Below are positions 1 to 6,858 of a stretch of 64,000 nt of DNA, in pieces. The position numbers and the translations under genes are program-made. Source of the DNA: Micavibrio sp. UBA6147 (lineage in GTDB: Bacteria > Pseudomonadota > Alphaproteobacteria > Micavibrionales > UBA1664); contig DIUX01000002.1 of NCBI GenBank assembly GCA_002423185.1, positions 877,947 to 941,946 on the forward strand, given 5' to 3'. The stretch's first letter is position 1. Each line of letters begins with the position of its first letter. The notes under the pieces were generated by a model, which was given only the letters and a program-made list of their open reading frames with translations, ran no database searches and was not told the origin of the DNA.

Positions 1-229
1 TGCCATTGTGTCGCCGATGGTCGGTACCGCCTATGCCGCCCCTGAACCCGGTGCATCCCCATTCGTCCGCAAGGGCAGCACGGTCAAGGCCGGCGACACC
101 TTGGTGATTATCGAGGCGATGAAGGTCATGAACCCGATCAAGGCCGAAAAGAGCGGCACCGTCACCCATGTCATGATCGAAGACGGCCAACCGGTTGAAT
201 TCGGCGATGTTTTGATGGTTATTGAATAA
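1..229 (+). CDS. accB: AccB, biotin carboxyl carrier protein of acetyl-CoA carboxylase (3' part only)
   Basis: The window opens inside this gene; only the C-terminal biotinyl domain (about 76 codons, frame starting at base 2) is present. The biotin-attachment motif EAMKVMN is visible, with the acceptor lysine codon at 122-124, followed by the usual hairpin-like second half ending in a VMIEDGQPVEFGDVL-type stretch. In the family this lysine carries biotin, which AccC carboxylates and AccA/AccD use to make malonyl-CoA in the cytoplasm. accC follows 65 bp downstream on the same strand, the standard accBC order, so the two are probably one operon. Confidence 0.96.
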   Translation, partial: AIVSPMVGTAYAAPEPGASPFVRKGSTVKAGDTLVIIEAMKVMNPIKAEKSGTVTHVMIEDGQPVEFGDVLMVIE

Positions 230-294
230 CCGGCCACCAGACAAAAAACCGATCATTCATAACGTAACGCATATCAGTATTCAGGCTTGATCCC

Positions 295-1659
295 ATGCCC
301 ATGTTCAAAAAAGTCTTGATTGCCAATCGCGGCGAAATTGCCCTGCGGATTCACCGCGCCTGTAAGGAAATGGGCATTAAAACCGTGGCGGTGCATTCCA
401 CGGCGGATGCCAACGCCATGGCGGTACGCCTCGCGGATGAGAGTGTGTGCATCGGCCCCGCTTCGTCCAAAGAAAGCTATCTGAACATTCAATCCATCCT
501 CAGCGCCGCAACGGTTACGGGCGCCGATGCCATTCACCCCGGCTATGGATTTTTGTCCGAGAACGCCCAATTCGCCCGCATGGTCGAAGAACACGGCTTT
601 GCCTTTATCGGCCCGAAACCTGAACATATCGACATGATGGGCGACAAGGCGGTCGCGAAAATGACGGTGAAGGCACTCGGTCTTCCGGTTGTTCCGGGCT
701 CTGACGGCATGATCGCGAATATTGAAGAAGCCCGCGCGGCGGCCAGTGCTACCGGCTATCCCGTCTTGGTTAAGGCGGTGTCCGGAGGCGGCGGCAAGGG
801 GATGAAAGTCATCCACAGTGAATCCGAACTCGCCGAAGGAATCTCAACTGCCAAACGCGAGGCCATGGCCAATTTCGGCGATGACCGCGTCTACATGGAA
901 AAATATCTCGACCGTCCCCGCCACATTGAAATCCAAGTCTTTGGCGACGGCGAAGGCGAGGGGATTCACCTTGGTGAGCGTGATTGCTCTATTCAGCGCC
1001 GCCATCAAAAAGTTGTCGAAGAAGGCCCCAGCCCCGCCCTCACCGATGCCCAGCGCAAGGAAATTGGCCAACGAGCCGCCGACACAGTCCGCAAAATGGG
1101 CTATCGCGGAGCAGGAACCTTTGAATTCCTGTTCGAAAACGGCGAGTTTTACTTCATGGAAATGAACACGCGGATTCAGGTCGAACACCCCGTCACCGAA
1201 ATGATTACCGGTATTGACCTTGTCGCCGAACAAATCCGCGTTGCGGCGGGCGAAGGCCTGTCGGTGAACAAGGATAATATCCGTCTGCGCGGTCACGCGA
1301 TTGAAATCCGCATCAACGCCGAAAACCCCAAAACCTTCATGCCGTCCCCCGGTACGATCACGCAATACCACGCCCCCGGCGGTCTTGGCGTGCGGATGGA
1401 CAGCGCGATTTACACCGGCTATAAAATTCCGCCCTATTATGACTCGATGGTGGGCAAGCTCATTGTGCACGGCCGCACGCGCGAAGAATGCATCAAACGC
1501 CTGCGCCGCGCGATTTACGAAACGGTGATTGAAGGCATCGAAACGACCTTGCCGCTTCATGCATGGATCATGGATCATCCGGATTTTATATCGGGTGACT
1601 ACAATATCCATTGGCTGGAAAAACAGCTTGAGGCTCAAAAAAACGCAGCGGCGGAATAA
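295..1659 (+). CDS. accC: AccC, biotin carboxylase subunit of acetyl-CoA carboxylase
   Basis: Biotin carboxylase of 454 residues (usual length about 450). It uses ATP and bicarbonate to carboxylate the biotin on AccB, the first half-reaction of fatty-acid synthesis. Visible marks: N-terminal domain starting VLIANRGEIALRI, the glycine-rich ATP-grasp loop SGGGGKGMK around residue 164, and EMNTRIQVEHPVTE from about residue 289, which holds metal- and bicarbonate-binding residues. The ATG at 295 and another at 301 are both possible; 301 matches the family N-terminus slightly better and neither has a strong ribosome-binding site. It lies directly after accB and is followed by a hairpin. Confidence 0.97.
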   Translation: MPMFKKVLIANRGEIALRIHRACKEMGIKTVAVHSTADANAMAVRLADESVCIGPASSKESYLNIQSILSAATVTGADAIHPGYGFLSENAQFARMVEEHGFAFIGPKPEHIDMMGDKAVAKMTVKALGLPVVPGSDGMIANIEEARAAASATGYPVLVKAVSGGGGKGMKVIHSESELAEGISTAKREAMANFGDDRVYMEKYLDRPRHIEIQVFGDGEGEGIHLGERDCSIQRRHQKVVEEGPSPALTDAQRKEIGQRAADTVRKMGYRGAGTFEFLFENGEFYFMEMNTRIQVEHPVTEMITGIDLVAEQIRVAAGEGLSVNKDNIRLRGHAIEIRINAENPKTFMPSPGTITQYHAPGGLGVRMDSAIYTGYKIPPYYDSMVGKLIVHGRTREECIKRLRRAIYETVIEGIETTLPLHAWIMDHPDFISGDYNIHWLEKQLEAQKNAAAE

Positions 1660-1698
1660 GTTCCGTACCTGCCACAAAGGTAAAAAACAAAGAATTCA

Positions 1699-1732
1699 AA
1701 AGACCGCGCGCAATACTTGCAACGCGGTCTTT
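1699..1732 (+). terminator. Probable terminator after accBC
   Basis: Perfect 10-bp inverted repeat AAAGACCGCG / CGCGGTCTTT with a 14-nt loop, 40 bp after the accC stop. The T-run after the stem is short, so it may be leaky. Confidence 0.6.
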
Positions 1733-1789
1733 GTCTGTGCTAATCAATGCTATTCAAAATGATATAGTATAACAGGGAAACCAAGCTCA

Positions 1790-2254
1790 ATGCGTAAATT
1801 GGCGAAATTCTCCGGCGTCATGTCTGTTGTTGCGGCATTTTCACATGTGTTTTGCTGTGGCTTGCCGATGGTAGCAACACTGCTCAGCCTTGGCACAGTG
1901 GCGGGGAGCACGCTCGGCTTCGGCGCATTGCACGACCAGATGCACGCCTATGAAACGACCATCATCGTGTTTTCCGGCGTGATGTTGGCGCTGTCCTTTG
2001 TGTCCTTGCTTGTGTCAAAACGGTTGAATTGCCACACGGACGGGCATTGCCACCACGAACCATGCGCCCCCAAAAAGCAAACCTCCCACACCTTGTTTTT
2101 GGTTGCCTTGGTGTTGTTTTTGGTGAATCTCGGCGTCTATCTTTTTGCGCATGACAAGGCCGCCGATGCAGTGGCGCATGCCCCGCACAGCCCCGCTCAT
2201 CACAGCCACGCCATATCGGGCGCCCCCGCCCACCAAGGACATGCTCATGAATGA
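1790..2254 (+). CDS. Small His-rich membrane protein with a di-cysteine motif, function unknown
   Basis: 154 residues. Three hydrophobic segments can be seen (about 10-40, 55-77 and 98-118). The first contains FCCGLP near residue 21, a paired-cysteine motif of the kind found in small metal-handling membrane proteins. The loop around residues 80-95 is Cys/His-rich, and the C-terminal 30 residues after the last membrane segment are strikingly His-rich (HH, HSH, HQGHAHE). I infer a role with metal ions such as copper, zinc or mercury; I cannot assign a named family with confidence. It overlaps the next gene, which suggests translational coupling. Confidence 0.75.
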   Translation: MRKLAKFSGVMSVVAAFSHVFCCGLPMVATLLSLGTVAGSTLGFGALHDQMHAYETTIIVFSGVMLALSFVSLLVSKRLNCHTDGHCHHEPCAPKKQTSHTLFLVALVLFLVNLGVYLFAHDKAADAVAHAPHSPAHHSHAISGAPAHQGHAHE

Positions 2255-3089
2255 AGTTTTCCTCAAACGCATGGATCACTACCGCGACTTGTTCACCGCC
2301 AGTGCGGGGATTCCAACCTCCATTGACGGCCACGCTCAGGGCAAAGACAAGCACGATGCCAACGGCAATACAGCCACAGATTCCGCCGCTTTGTATAAAT
2401 ATCTGGAACGGTTTTTCAAGGCCGGCACCACCAAAATCGCCGGCGAACGCCAATATGGCGGGGTTTTCGCTTATTCCTCTACGGGTGGTATGACGCTCCA
2501 GCTCGGCTCAATGGACATGCCGCCAGAAATGACCGGCGAAAACCCAGCCGAGGATGATGAAGCCTATACCGAAGCCGACGACGCCATGCGCCCTGCATGG
2601 GACGTGATCATTCTCACCGCCGAACCCGTCCGCCCCGAATACGGCACGGATGACGGCTATGGCGATGATAACGAAGTTTTGTTTACCGACAGCAGCAACG
2701 GCTTTGGCGGCGATGAAGATGATGACGACAATTTTGGCGGCAACGGCGACTTTGGTGACGACGAAGACGATGATGATTTTGACGATGATGGCTGGTTTTA
2801 TGATGACGGTGACACGGTTCTCATTCTCGGCTTTTCCCCCGAAGACAACCGCGTTGTGATCTTTTTGGGAACGCAGGACGAAGACGGCGAATTTGTCGGG
2901 TCAAACGAACATTTCACCATAGACCCCAGCGATTCCCCGCGTGAATCCGCCGCCCTCTTGCTGCGCAGCTTAATTGAGGACGAGGATTTTTATCCCTTCA
3001 ACATCGTGCTCGGCAATATCCGTGACCATGTCCTGAGCGTCCCGCGCCCCTGCACAAAACTCGAAACCCTCCAACGCTATTTGAAATAG
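2247..3089 (+). CDS. Asp-rich acidic protein, function unknown
   Basis: 280 residues from the ATG at 2247, which has an AAGGA sequence a few bases upstream and overlaps the previous stop by 8 bp (ATGAATGA). The reading frame stays open upstream to 2145, but that part only shadows the previous gene. The middle (roughly residues 130-185) is dominated by Asp and Gly, with runs such as DDEDDDD and FDDDGW; the flanks look folded (YGGVFAYSSTGGMTLQLGS near residue 70; ILGFSPEDNRVVIFLGTQDEDGEF after the acidic part). There is no signal peptide. The acidic stretch could bind divalent cations. The coupling to a His-rich membrane protein hints at a shared metal-related job, which is inference. Confidence 0.72.
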   Translation: MNEVFLKRMDHYRDLFTASAGIPTSIDGHAQGKDKHDANGNTATDSAALYKYLERFFKAGTTKIAGERQYGGVFAYSSTGGMTLQLGSMDMPPEMTGENPAEDDEAYTEADDAMRPAWDVIILTAEPVRPEYGTDDGYGDDNEVLFTDSSNGFGGDEDDDDNFGGNGDFGDDEDDDDFDDDGWFYDDGDTVLILGFSPEDNRVVIFLGTQDEDGEFVGSNEHFTIDPSDSPRESAALLLRSLIEDEDFYPFNIVLGNIRDHVLSVPRPCTKLETLQRYLK

Positions 3090-3266
3090 ATGCGGGCAAA
3101 ATGAAGATGGGCGGGGCTTTTGCGCGCCGTCTTTTTCTCTTGCGCTGTCATCATTCTCGCGCCATTTCTTCACCGATCACCACGCGACTTTTGCGACTAT
3201 GTGCTATGAAGCGTAGAACTCCCCGCCGCAGCTGCGCTCGCTCCTCCATATTTCCGGCCCGCAATA

Positions 3267-3295
3267 TTGACTTATGTAAATAAAAAGCCTATACT
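3267..3295 (+). promoter_or_regulatory. Sigma-70-type promoter for the tandem paralogs
   Basis: TTGACT (3267-3272), a 17-bp spacer, and TATACT (3290-3295): each box matches consensus at five of six positions. It would start transcription near 3302, about 50 nt before the ATG at 3354. Confidence 0.72.
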
Positions 3296-3353
3296 ACGCC
3301 CAGTAAAACGTGACCATATTGTCGTAACCTTTATTGAAAAAACGGAAATACCC

Positions 3354-4151
3354 ATGTCACAACAAGCCATAAGCGGCGACTTTCAAGGCAAGGCCGCAGC
3401 GCCCGACCTTATGAAACCCGAACAATACAAAACCCTTCTTGAAAACCTGCTCACCCAAGGCACCGGCTTCGGCAAGACCGAGGGCGTGGGCGCCTATTTG
3501 ATGCAGGACATCCTCATCCAAACGCAAACCAGCAGCGGCCAAAACGAAACCGCCAAACCGATCACGGTGGAAAAACTCTATATCGTGATGGACATTGCCC
3601 AATATCCGAGTGATTTCCTGCGCGGCCTTGTGGTCAAGGACATCGCCAAAAACTGGGGCGGCAAGATCATCAGCGAACGCGACCTTGACGCGCCCGACTT
3701 CAAAGGCCCCGGCATTTGGACGGGCAAGAAGAGCGGCTTTGAATTCGACTATGTGAAGGCCGACGAATCCGATGCGAAATCCAGCCTGTTCAAACCGAAT
3801 CCAGAAGCCTTCCGCGTTTGTCTGCAACTGGACGAAGCGGTCAAAATCCCTGTTGCGTGGGGCAGTTTCACCATCGAAAAAGGCGGCACATTGGCTATCC
3901 GCGAACGCGATGTTGCCGACCTTGCGAAGGCGCTGCACAGCATCCGCAGCGGTGAACAAACCATCGAACAAGCCCTGTATAAAACCGATGACAAAGGTAA
4001 TACCGTCGCAAAATTCGATGTATACGGGATGGAGCCGAAATTTTTGGAAAATAATTACAACCCCGTTGCGCTTAAACCGGAAACGCAGGCCGTCACCGGA
4101 ACGCTGGCTCAAACCGGCGGCGCAAAGCCCAAGGGCAAAACCTTTGGCTAG
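3354..4151 (+). CDS. Tandem paralog 1, protein of unknown function
   Basis: 265 residues. I chose the ATG at 3354 (GGAAAT upstream) because the promoter lies inside the longer open frame that begins at 3267. No signal peptide or membrane segment; probably cytoplasmic. It is clearly homologous to the next gene along its whole length: shared blocks include GTGFGKTE (about residue 39), a VMD block, PDFxGxGIWT, KGGTLAIRE and FDVYGMEPxFLENNYNPV near the C-terminus. The GFGKT string recalls a nucleotide-binding loop, but spacing is one residue short of a Walker A motif and there is no Walker B partner. I do not recognise the family. The strong promoter suggests good expression. Confidence 0.8.
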   Translation: MSQQAISGDFQGKAAAPDLMKPEQYKTLLENLLTQGTGFGKTEGVGAYLMQDILIQTQTSSGQNETAKPITVEKLYIVMDIAQYPSDFLRGLVVKDIAKNWGGKIISERDLDAPDFKGPGIWTGKKSGFEFDYVKADESDAKSSLFKPNPEAFRVCLQLDEAVKIPVAWGSFTIEKGGTLAIRERDVADLAKALHSIRSGEQTIEQALYKTDDKGNTVAKFDVYGMEPKFLENNYNPVALKPETQAVTGTLAQTGGAKPKGKTFG

Positions 4152-4172
4152 GGCGTCAGGGTAAGAGTGGCG

Positions 4173-4991
4173 ATGAAACCACAGCAACCAAAACTCGCAC
4201 CGACATTCGAGGATCAAGCCAAAGGGCTTGATCCTCTCGATGCATCGGAATATCAGGCGGTTTTGGAGGATTTATTGCATAAAGGCACGGGCTTCGGCAA
4301 AACCGAAACCGTGGCGGCCTATCTCTTGCGCGACTTACGATTGGTGGACGGAAAAAGCTCCCCTGCCAATGCCACCGCCGCGTTCCAAAGCGTTGCGGTT
4401 GAACCTCTTTACGTTGTCATGGACACGCGCCACTGGCCGAATGAATATGCGCGTTCACTGGTGTTGCAGGACATGATGATCGCCTATGTCCGCCGTGTGA
4501 CGGGCGAGGAAGACCTCAACCACCCCGATTTTAACGGCTCCGGAATCTGGACATCGCGCAAAGCCAGCTTTGAGGGGGATTATAAACGTCAAGACGGCCT
4601 CAACGACCAAGGCCGCCGCACCAATCTGTACAACCCAGACCCCGAGGCCTACCGCCTGTGTTTGCGTGCCGAACGCGCAATGGTCATCCCGACACGATGG
4701 GGAACATATCCGGTCAAGGCGGGCGGTACGCTCGCGATCCGCGAAAAGGACGTTCCCGCCCTTGCTGCGGCTCTACGCTCCGTTAAATCCGGCGCGCAAA
4801 CCGCCGAAGAAGCGCTGTACGACACAGATGCCAACGGCAAGACAATCGCAAGATTCGATGTATACGGAATGGAGCCAACATTTTTGGAGAATAATTACAA
4901 CCCCGTCCCCCTCAAACCCGCCACGCGCGCGTTGATGGACGCGGTCATGGCGGAGCCTTCCGCCTCCAAAAACGGCCGTCGTCCGCGCTAA
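4173..4991 (+). CDS. Tandem paralog 2, protein of unknown function
   Basis: 272 residues from the ATG at 4173 (a GTG at 4167 is the alternative; AGGG lies upstream of both). It starts 21 bp after the first paralog stops, so the two are an operon. The same motif series is present in the same order, with the C-terminal FDVYGMEPTFLENNYNPV block almost unchanged even at the DNA level, while the regions between blocks have diverged. This pattern implies an old duplication with both copies kept under selection. The C-terminal tail is short and basic (KNGRRPR). Function unknown. Confidence 0.8.
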   Translation: MKPQQPKLAPTFEDQAKGLDPLDASEYQAVLEDLLHKGTGFGKTETVAAYLLRDLRLVDGKSSPANATAAFQSVAVEPLYVVMDTRHWPNEYARSLVLQDMMIAYVRRVTGEEDLNHPDFNGSGIWTSRKASFEGDYKRQDGLNDQGRRTNLYNPDPEAYRLCLRAERAMVIPTRWGTYPVKAGGTLAIREKDVPALAAALRSVKSGAQTAEEALYDTDANGKTIARFDVYGMEPTFLENNYNPVPLKPATRALMDAVMAEPSASKNGRRPR

Positions 4992-5233
4992 ATCCCGTCT
5001 GTCCACAGCCTTCATAAATATATTTTGTGCAAAGGGTGCGAGTCAGATACACTGATTCATAGGTGAAATTTTTACCGAAGAGGGTTCCTACGATACGCTC
5101 CCTATGTCATAACAGGATCATGAACCACCCCCTGCCTCGCGCCCGTTCATTGCGGCACGACAGCCCCTTCCAAGCCCCGAAATTCAGACTAGCTGAAATC
5201 ACAACGACCCCCCATTCGCCCCCAGATTAACCC
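4992..5233 (+). other. Non-coding stretch, possible small RNA upstream of a strong terminator
   Basis: About 240 bases with no convincing reading frame, ending in a strong terminator. A short inverted repeat (GGTTC ... GAACC, roughly 5084-5129) is visible. It may be a long 3' untranslated region of the paralog operon or a separate small RNA; I recognise no known RNA family in it. Confidence 0.35.
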
Positions 5234-5272
5234 AAAGCGCAAAATCCCTTTTGCGCTTTTATTTTTTGTTTT
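5234..5272 (+). terminator. Strong rho-independent terminator
   Basis: Perfect 11-bp stem (5234-5244 / 5249-5259; AAAGCGCAAAA with its complement), a 4-nt loop, then a T-rich tail to about 5272. It ends whatever is transcribed from upstream and isolates the phoH-like gene. Confidence 0.85.
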
Positions 5273-5326
5273 GCTTCGTTTTTTCGTTCCACCCTTTGTA
5301 ACCCCTCCAGCCGAAAGGAGTCCTCC

Positions 5327-6091
5327 ATGGCTAAAACTCAATCCAAGGTCAAGCGCAAACACCTCCAAAGCATTAACGGTGGCAAGACCTTGCCGTACCA
5401 GACGGTCAAACATGACGACACGGACTGGCACCCGCTGGATGAACAAATTGACCGCGCCCGTGACAAAAAATATGTCAAGAACGTCAAGGCGCGCACCAAA
5501 GGCCAAGAACAACTCATGAAGGCGATTGCCGATTATAACCTCACAATGGCGCTTGGCCCTGCGGGAACGGGCAAAACCTACCTCGCGGTGACGGCGGCGG
5601 TTGAGGCGCTGGAAAAAGGCAGTGTTGACCGCATCGTCCTGTCCCGTCCGGCGATGGAGGCGGGGGAATCACTTGGTTACCTCCCCGGCGACATGCATGA
5701 AAAAATGGCACCGTATTTGCGCCCGCTTTACGATGTTCTGGGCGACCGTTTGGGGGGCAAAAGAGTGCGTCAATTGCTCGATGACGGCACGATTGAAATC
5801 GCTCCCATCGGCTTTATGCGTGGCCGTACGCTCAACAACGCTTTTATCGTGATTGACGAGGCGCAAAACTGTACCTACCAACAACTGAAGATGATCCTGT
5901 CACGCCTTGGCTGGAACTCGACCATGGTGGTGACGGGCGATCCGGCGCAATCAGACTTGCTCGAGGGGCTGTCAGGCCTCAAAGACGTTGCCAACCGCCT
6001 GTCCTCCATTCCCAATATCGGGGTGGTGAATTTGGCACAGTGCGACATCGTGCGCCACCCGTTGGTTGCCGAAATGCTGGACGTTTTATAA
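5327..6091 (+). CDS. PhoH-family ATPase
   Basis: 254 residues with an excellent ribosome-binding site (AAAGGAG). A basic N-terminal region of about 55 residues is followed by a PhoH P-loop ATPase core: Walker A GPAGTGKT around residues 76-83, Walker B FIVIDEAQN around 172-180, then VVTGDPAQSDL. PhoH proteins are cytoplasmic ATPases linked to RNA metabolism and stress; some act with YbeY in ribosome/RNA quality control. This copy is shorter than the usual 320-350 residues, and ybeY is not next to it, so it is more likely the second, stand-alone PhoH paralog than the ybeZ gene. Transcription probably restarts here after the preceding terminator. Confidence 0.92.
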   Translation: MAKTQSKVKRKHLQSINGGKTLPYQTVKHDDTDWHPLDEQIDRARDKKYVKNVKARTKGQEQLMKAIADYNLTMALGPAGTGKTYLAVTAAVEALEKGSVDRIVLSRPAMEAGESLGYLPGDMHEKMAPYLRPLYDVLGDRLGGKRVRQLLDDGTIEIAPIGFMRGRTLNNAFIVIDEAQNCTYQQLKMILSRLGWNSTMVVTGDPAQSDLLEGLSGLKDVANRLSSIPNIGVVNLAQCDIVRHPLVAEMLDVL

Positions 6092-6106
6092 ACCCACCGC
6101 TATGGT

Positions 6107-6140
6107 GTCGCCGTAATCTGTAAACAACACAAACGGCGAC
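6107..6140 (+). promoter_or_regulatory. Inverted repeat just before the SCO1-like gene
   Basis: Perfect 8-bp arms GTCGCCGT (6107-6114) and ACGGCGAC (6133-6140), 18 bp apart, ending 7 bp before the ATG of the SCO1-like gene, where a ribosome-binding site would be expected but none is seen. It could be an operator or an mRNA hairpin controlling translation. Confidence 0.4.
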
Positions 6141-6147
6141 CCATTTC

Positions 6148-6759
6148 ATGCGTAAACTCCGATACTCTCTTTGGACCCTTCTCGCCATCGCCCTGTGCGG
6201 TGGCGCATTTTTGTATTGGAACGGCGCCTTGCCGCAAAAGGGGGCGTCTGTTGCTGCGCCAAGGCCGGTGGCGGGCATTAAGGTGGGCGGACCGTTCACC
6301 CTTACCAATCATCTGGGCGAGGCCGTCACGAATGAAAATTACGCCGGCAAATATTTATTTGTCTATTTCGGTTTTGCCTCTTGTCCGGCGATTTGTCCGA
6401 CCGAACTTCATAAAATGACCCGCGCTTTGAACGGGATCAATGCCGAACAACGCGCCAAAATCCAGCCCCTGTTCATCACCATTGACCCACAGCGCGACAC
6501 GGTGGAGATGCTCAAAGGCTATATGAGCCTGTTCCACCCCGATTTTGTCGGCCTGAGCGGAACGGACGACCAAATCAAACAAGTCCTGAAAGACTGGAAA
6601 GTCTACGCCGCCAAAGTCGACGACCCGTCCTTGACGGAATACACGATGGATCATTCCAGCTATATCTACATCCTGTCGCCGCAGGGGGATTTGCTCCATC
6701 TCTTCCGCATCACCGATACTGCGGCGCAAATCACTGAGGCGCTGGCGGGGCTAGACTAA
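6148..6759 (+). CDS. SCO1/SenC family copper-binding, thioredoxin-fold protein
   Basis: 203 residues. An N-terminal membrane anchor (residues about 7-26) is followed by a periplasmic thioredoxin-like domain. The copper site is complete: CPAIC with Cys79 and Cys83 and the distant His169 in DHSS. The strand YLFVYFGFASCP and ITIDPQRD are family hallmarks. SCO proteins deliver copper to, or reduce, the CuA centre of cytochrome c oxidase. No oxidase genes are in the window, but the next gene is a DsbD-like thiol reductant exporter, so a periplasmic redox partnership is plausible. Confidence 0.93.
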   Translation: MRKLRYSLWTLLAIALCGGAFLYWNGALPQKGASVAAPRPVAGIKVGGPFTLTNHLGEAVTNENYAGKYLFVYFGFASCPAICPTELHKMTRALNGINAEQRAKIQPLFITIDPQRDTVEMLKGYMSLFHPDFVGLSGTDDQIKQVLKDWKVYAAKVDDPSLTEYTMDHSSYIYILSPQGDLLHLFRITDTAAQITEALAGLD

Positions 6760-6782
6760 ATAAATCGTAATATATCAAGGCG

Positions 6783-6811
6783 TTCCCAGAAGAGGCGAAA
6801 TCATGTATAAT
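6783..6811 (+). promoter_or_regulatory. Probable promoter of the DsbD-like gene
   Basis: TTCCCA (6783-6788), 17 bp, then a perfect TATAAT (6806-6811). Transcription would begin near 6818, which supports the downstream ATG at 6859 (GGAAGGG upstream) as the true start rather than 6820. Confidence 0.55.
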
Positions 6812-6858
6812 GATGCCTCATGAACGATCATAACCGCCAGACCGGAAGGGTTTTCCCC

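Noticed and set aside
844..1677. 277-codon open frame antisense to accC
   Set aside because: Antisense to a clear conserved gene; the long frame results from codon bias and gives no recognisable protein.
3101..3283. Small gene of 60 codons before the paralog promoter
   Set aside because: Arg/Ser-rich translation with no ribosome-binding site; overlaps the promoter.
3467..3485. Walker A nucleotide-binding loop in the tandem paralogs (GTGFGKT)
   Set aside because: One residue short of GxxxxGK[ST], with no Walker B motif or P-loop fold around it.
3357..4217. 286-codon open frame antisense to tandem paralog 1
   Set aside because: Shadow of a real gene: no ribosome-binding site, no family features, and the sense frame has a conserved paralog.
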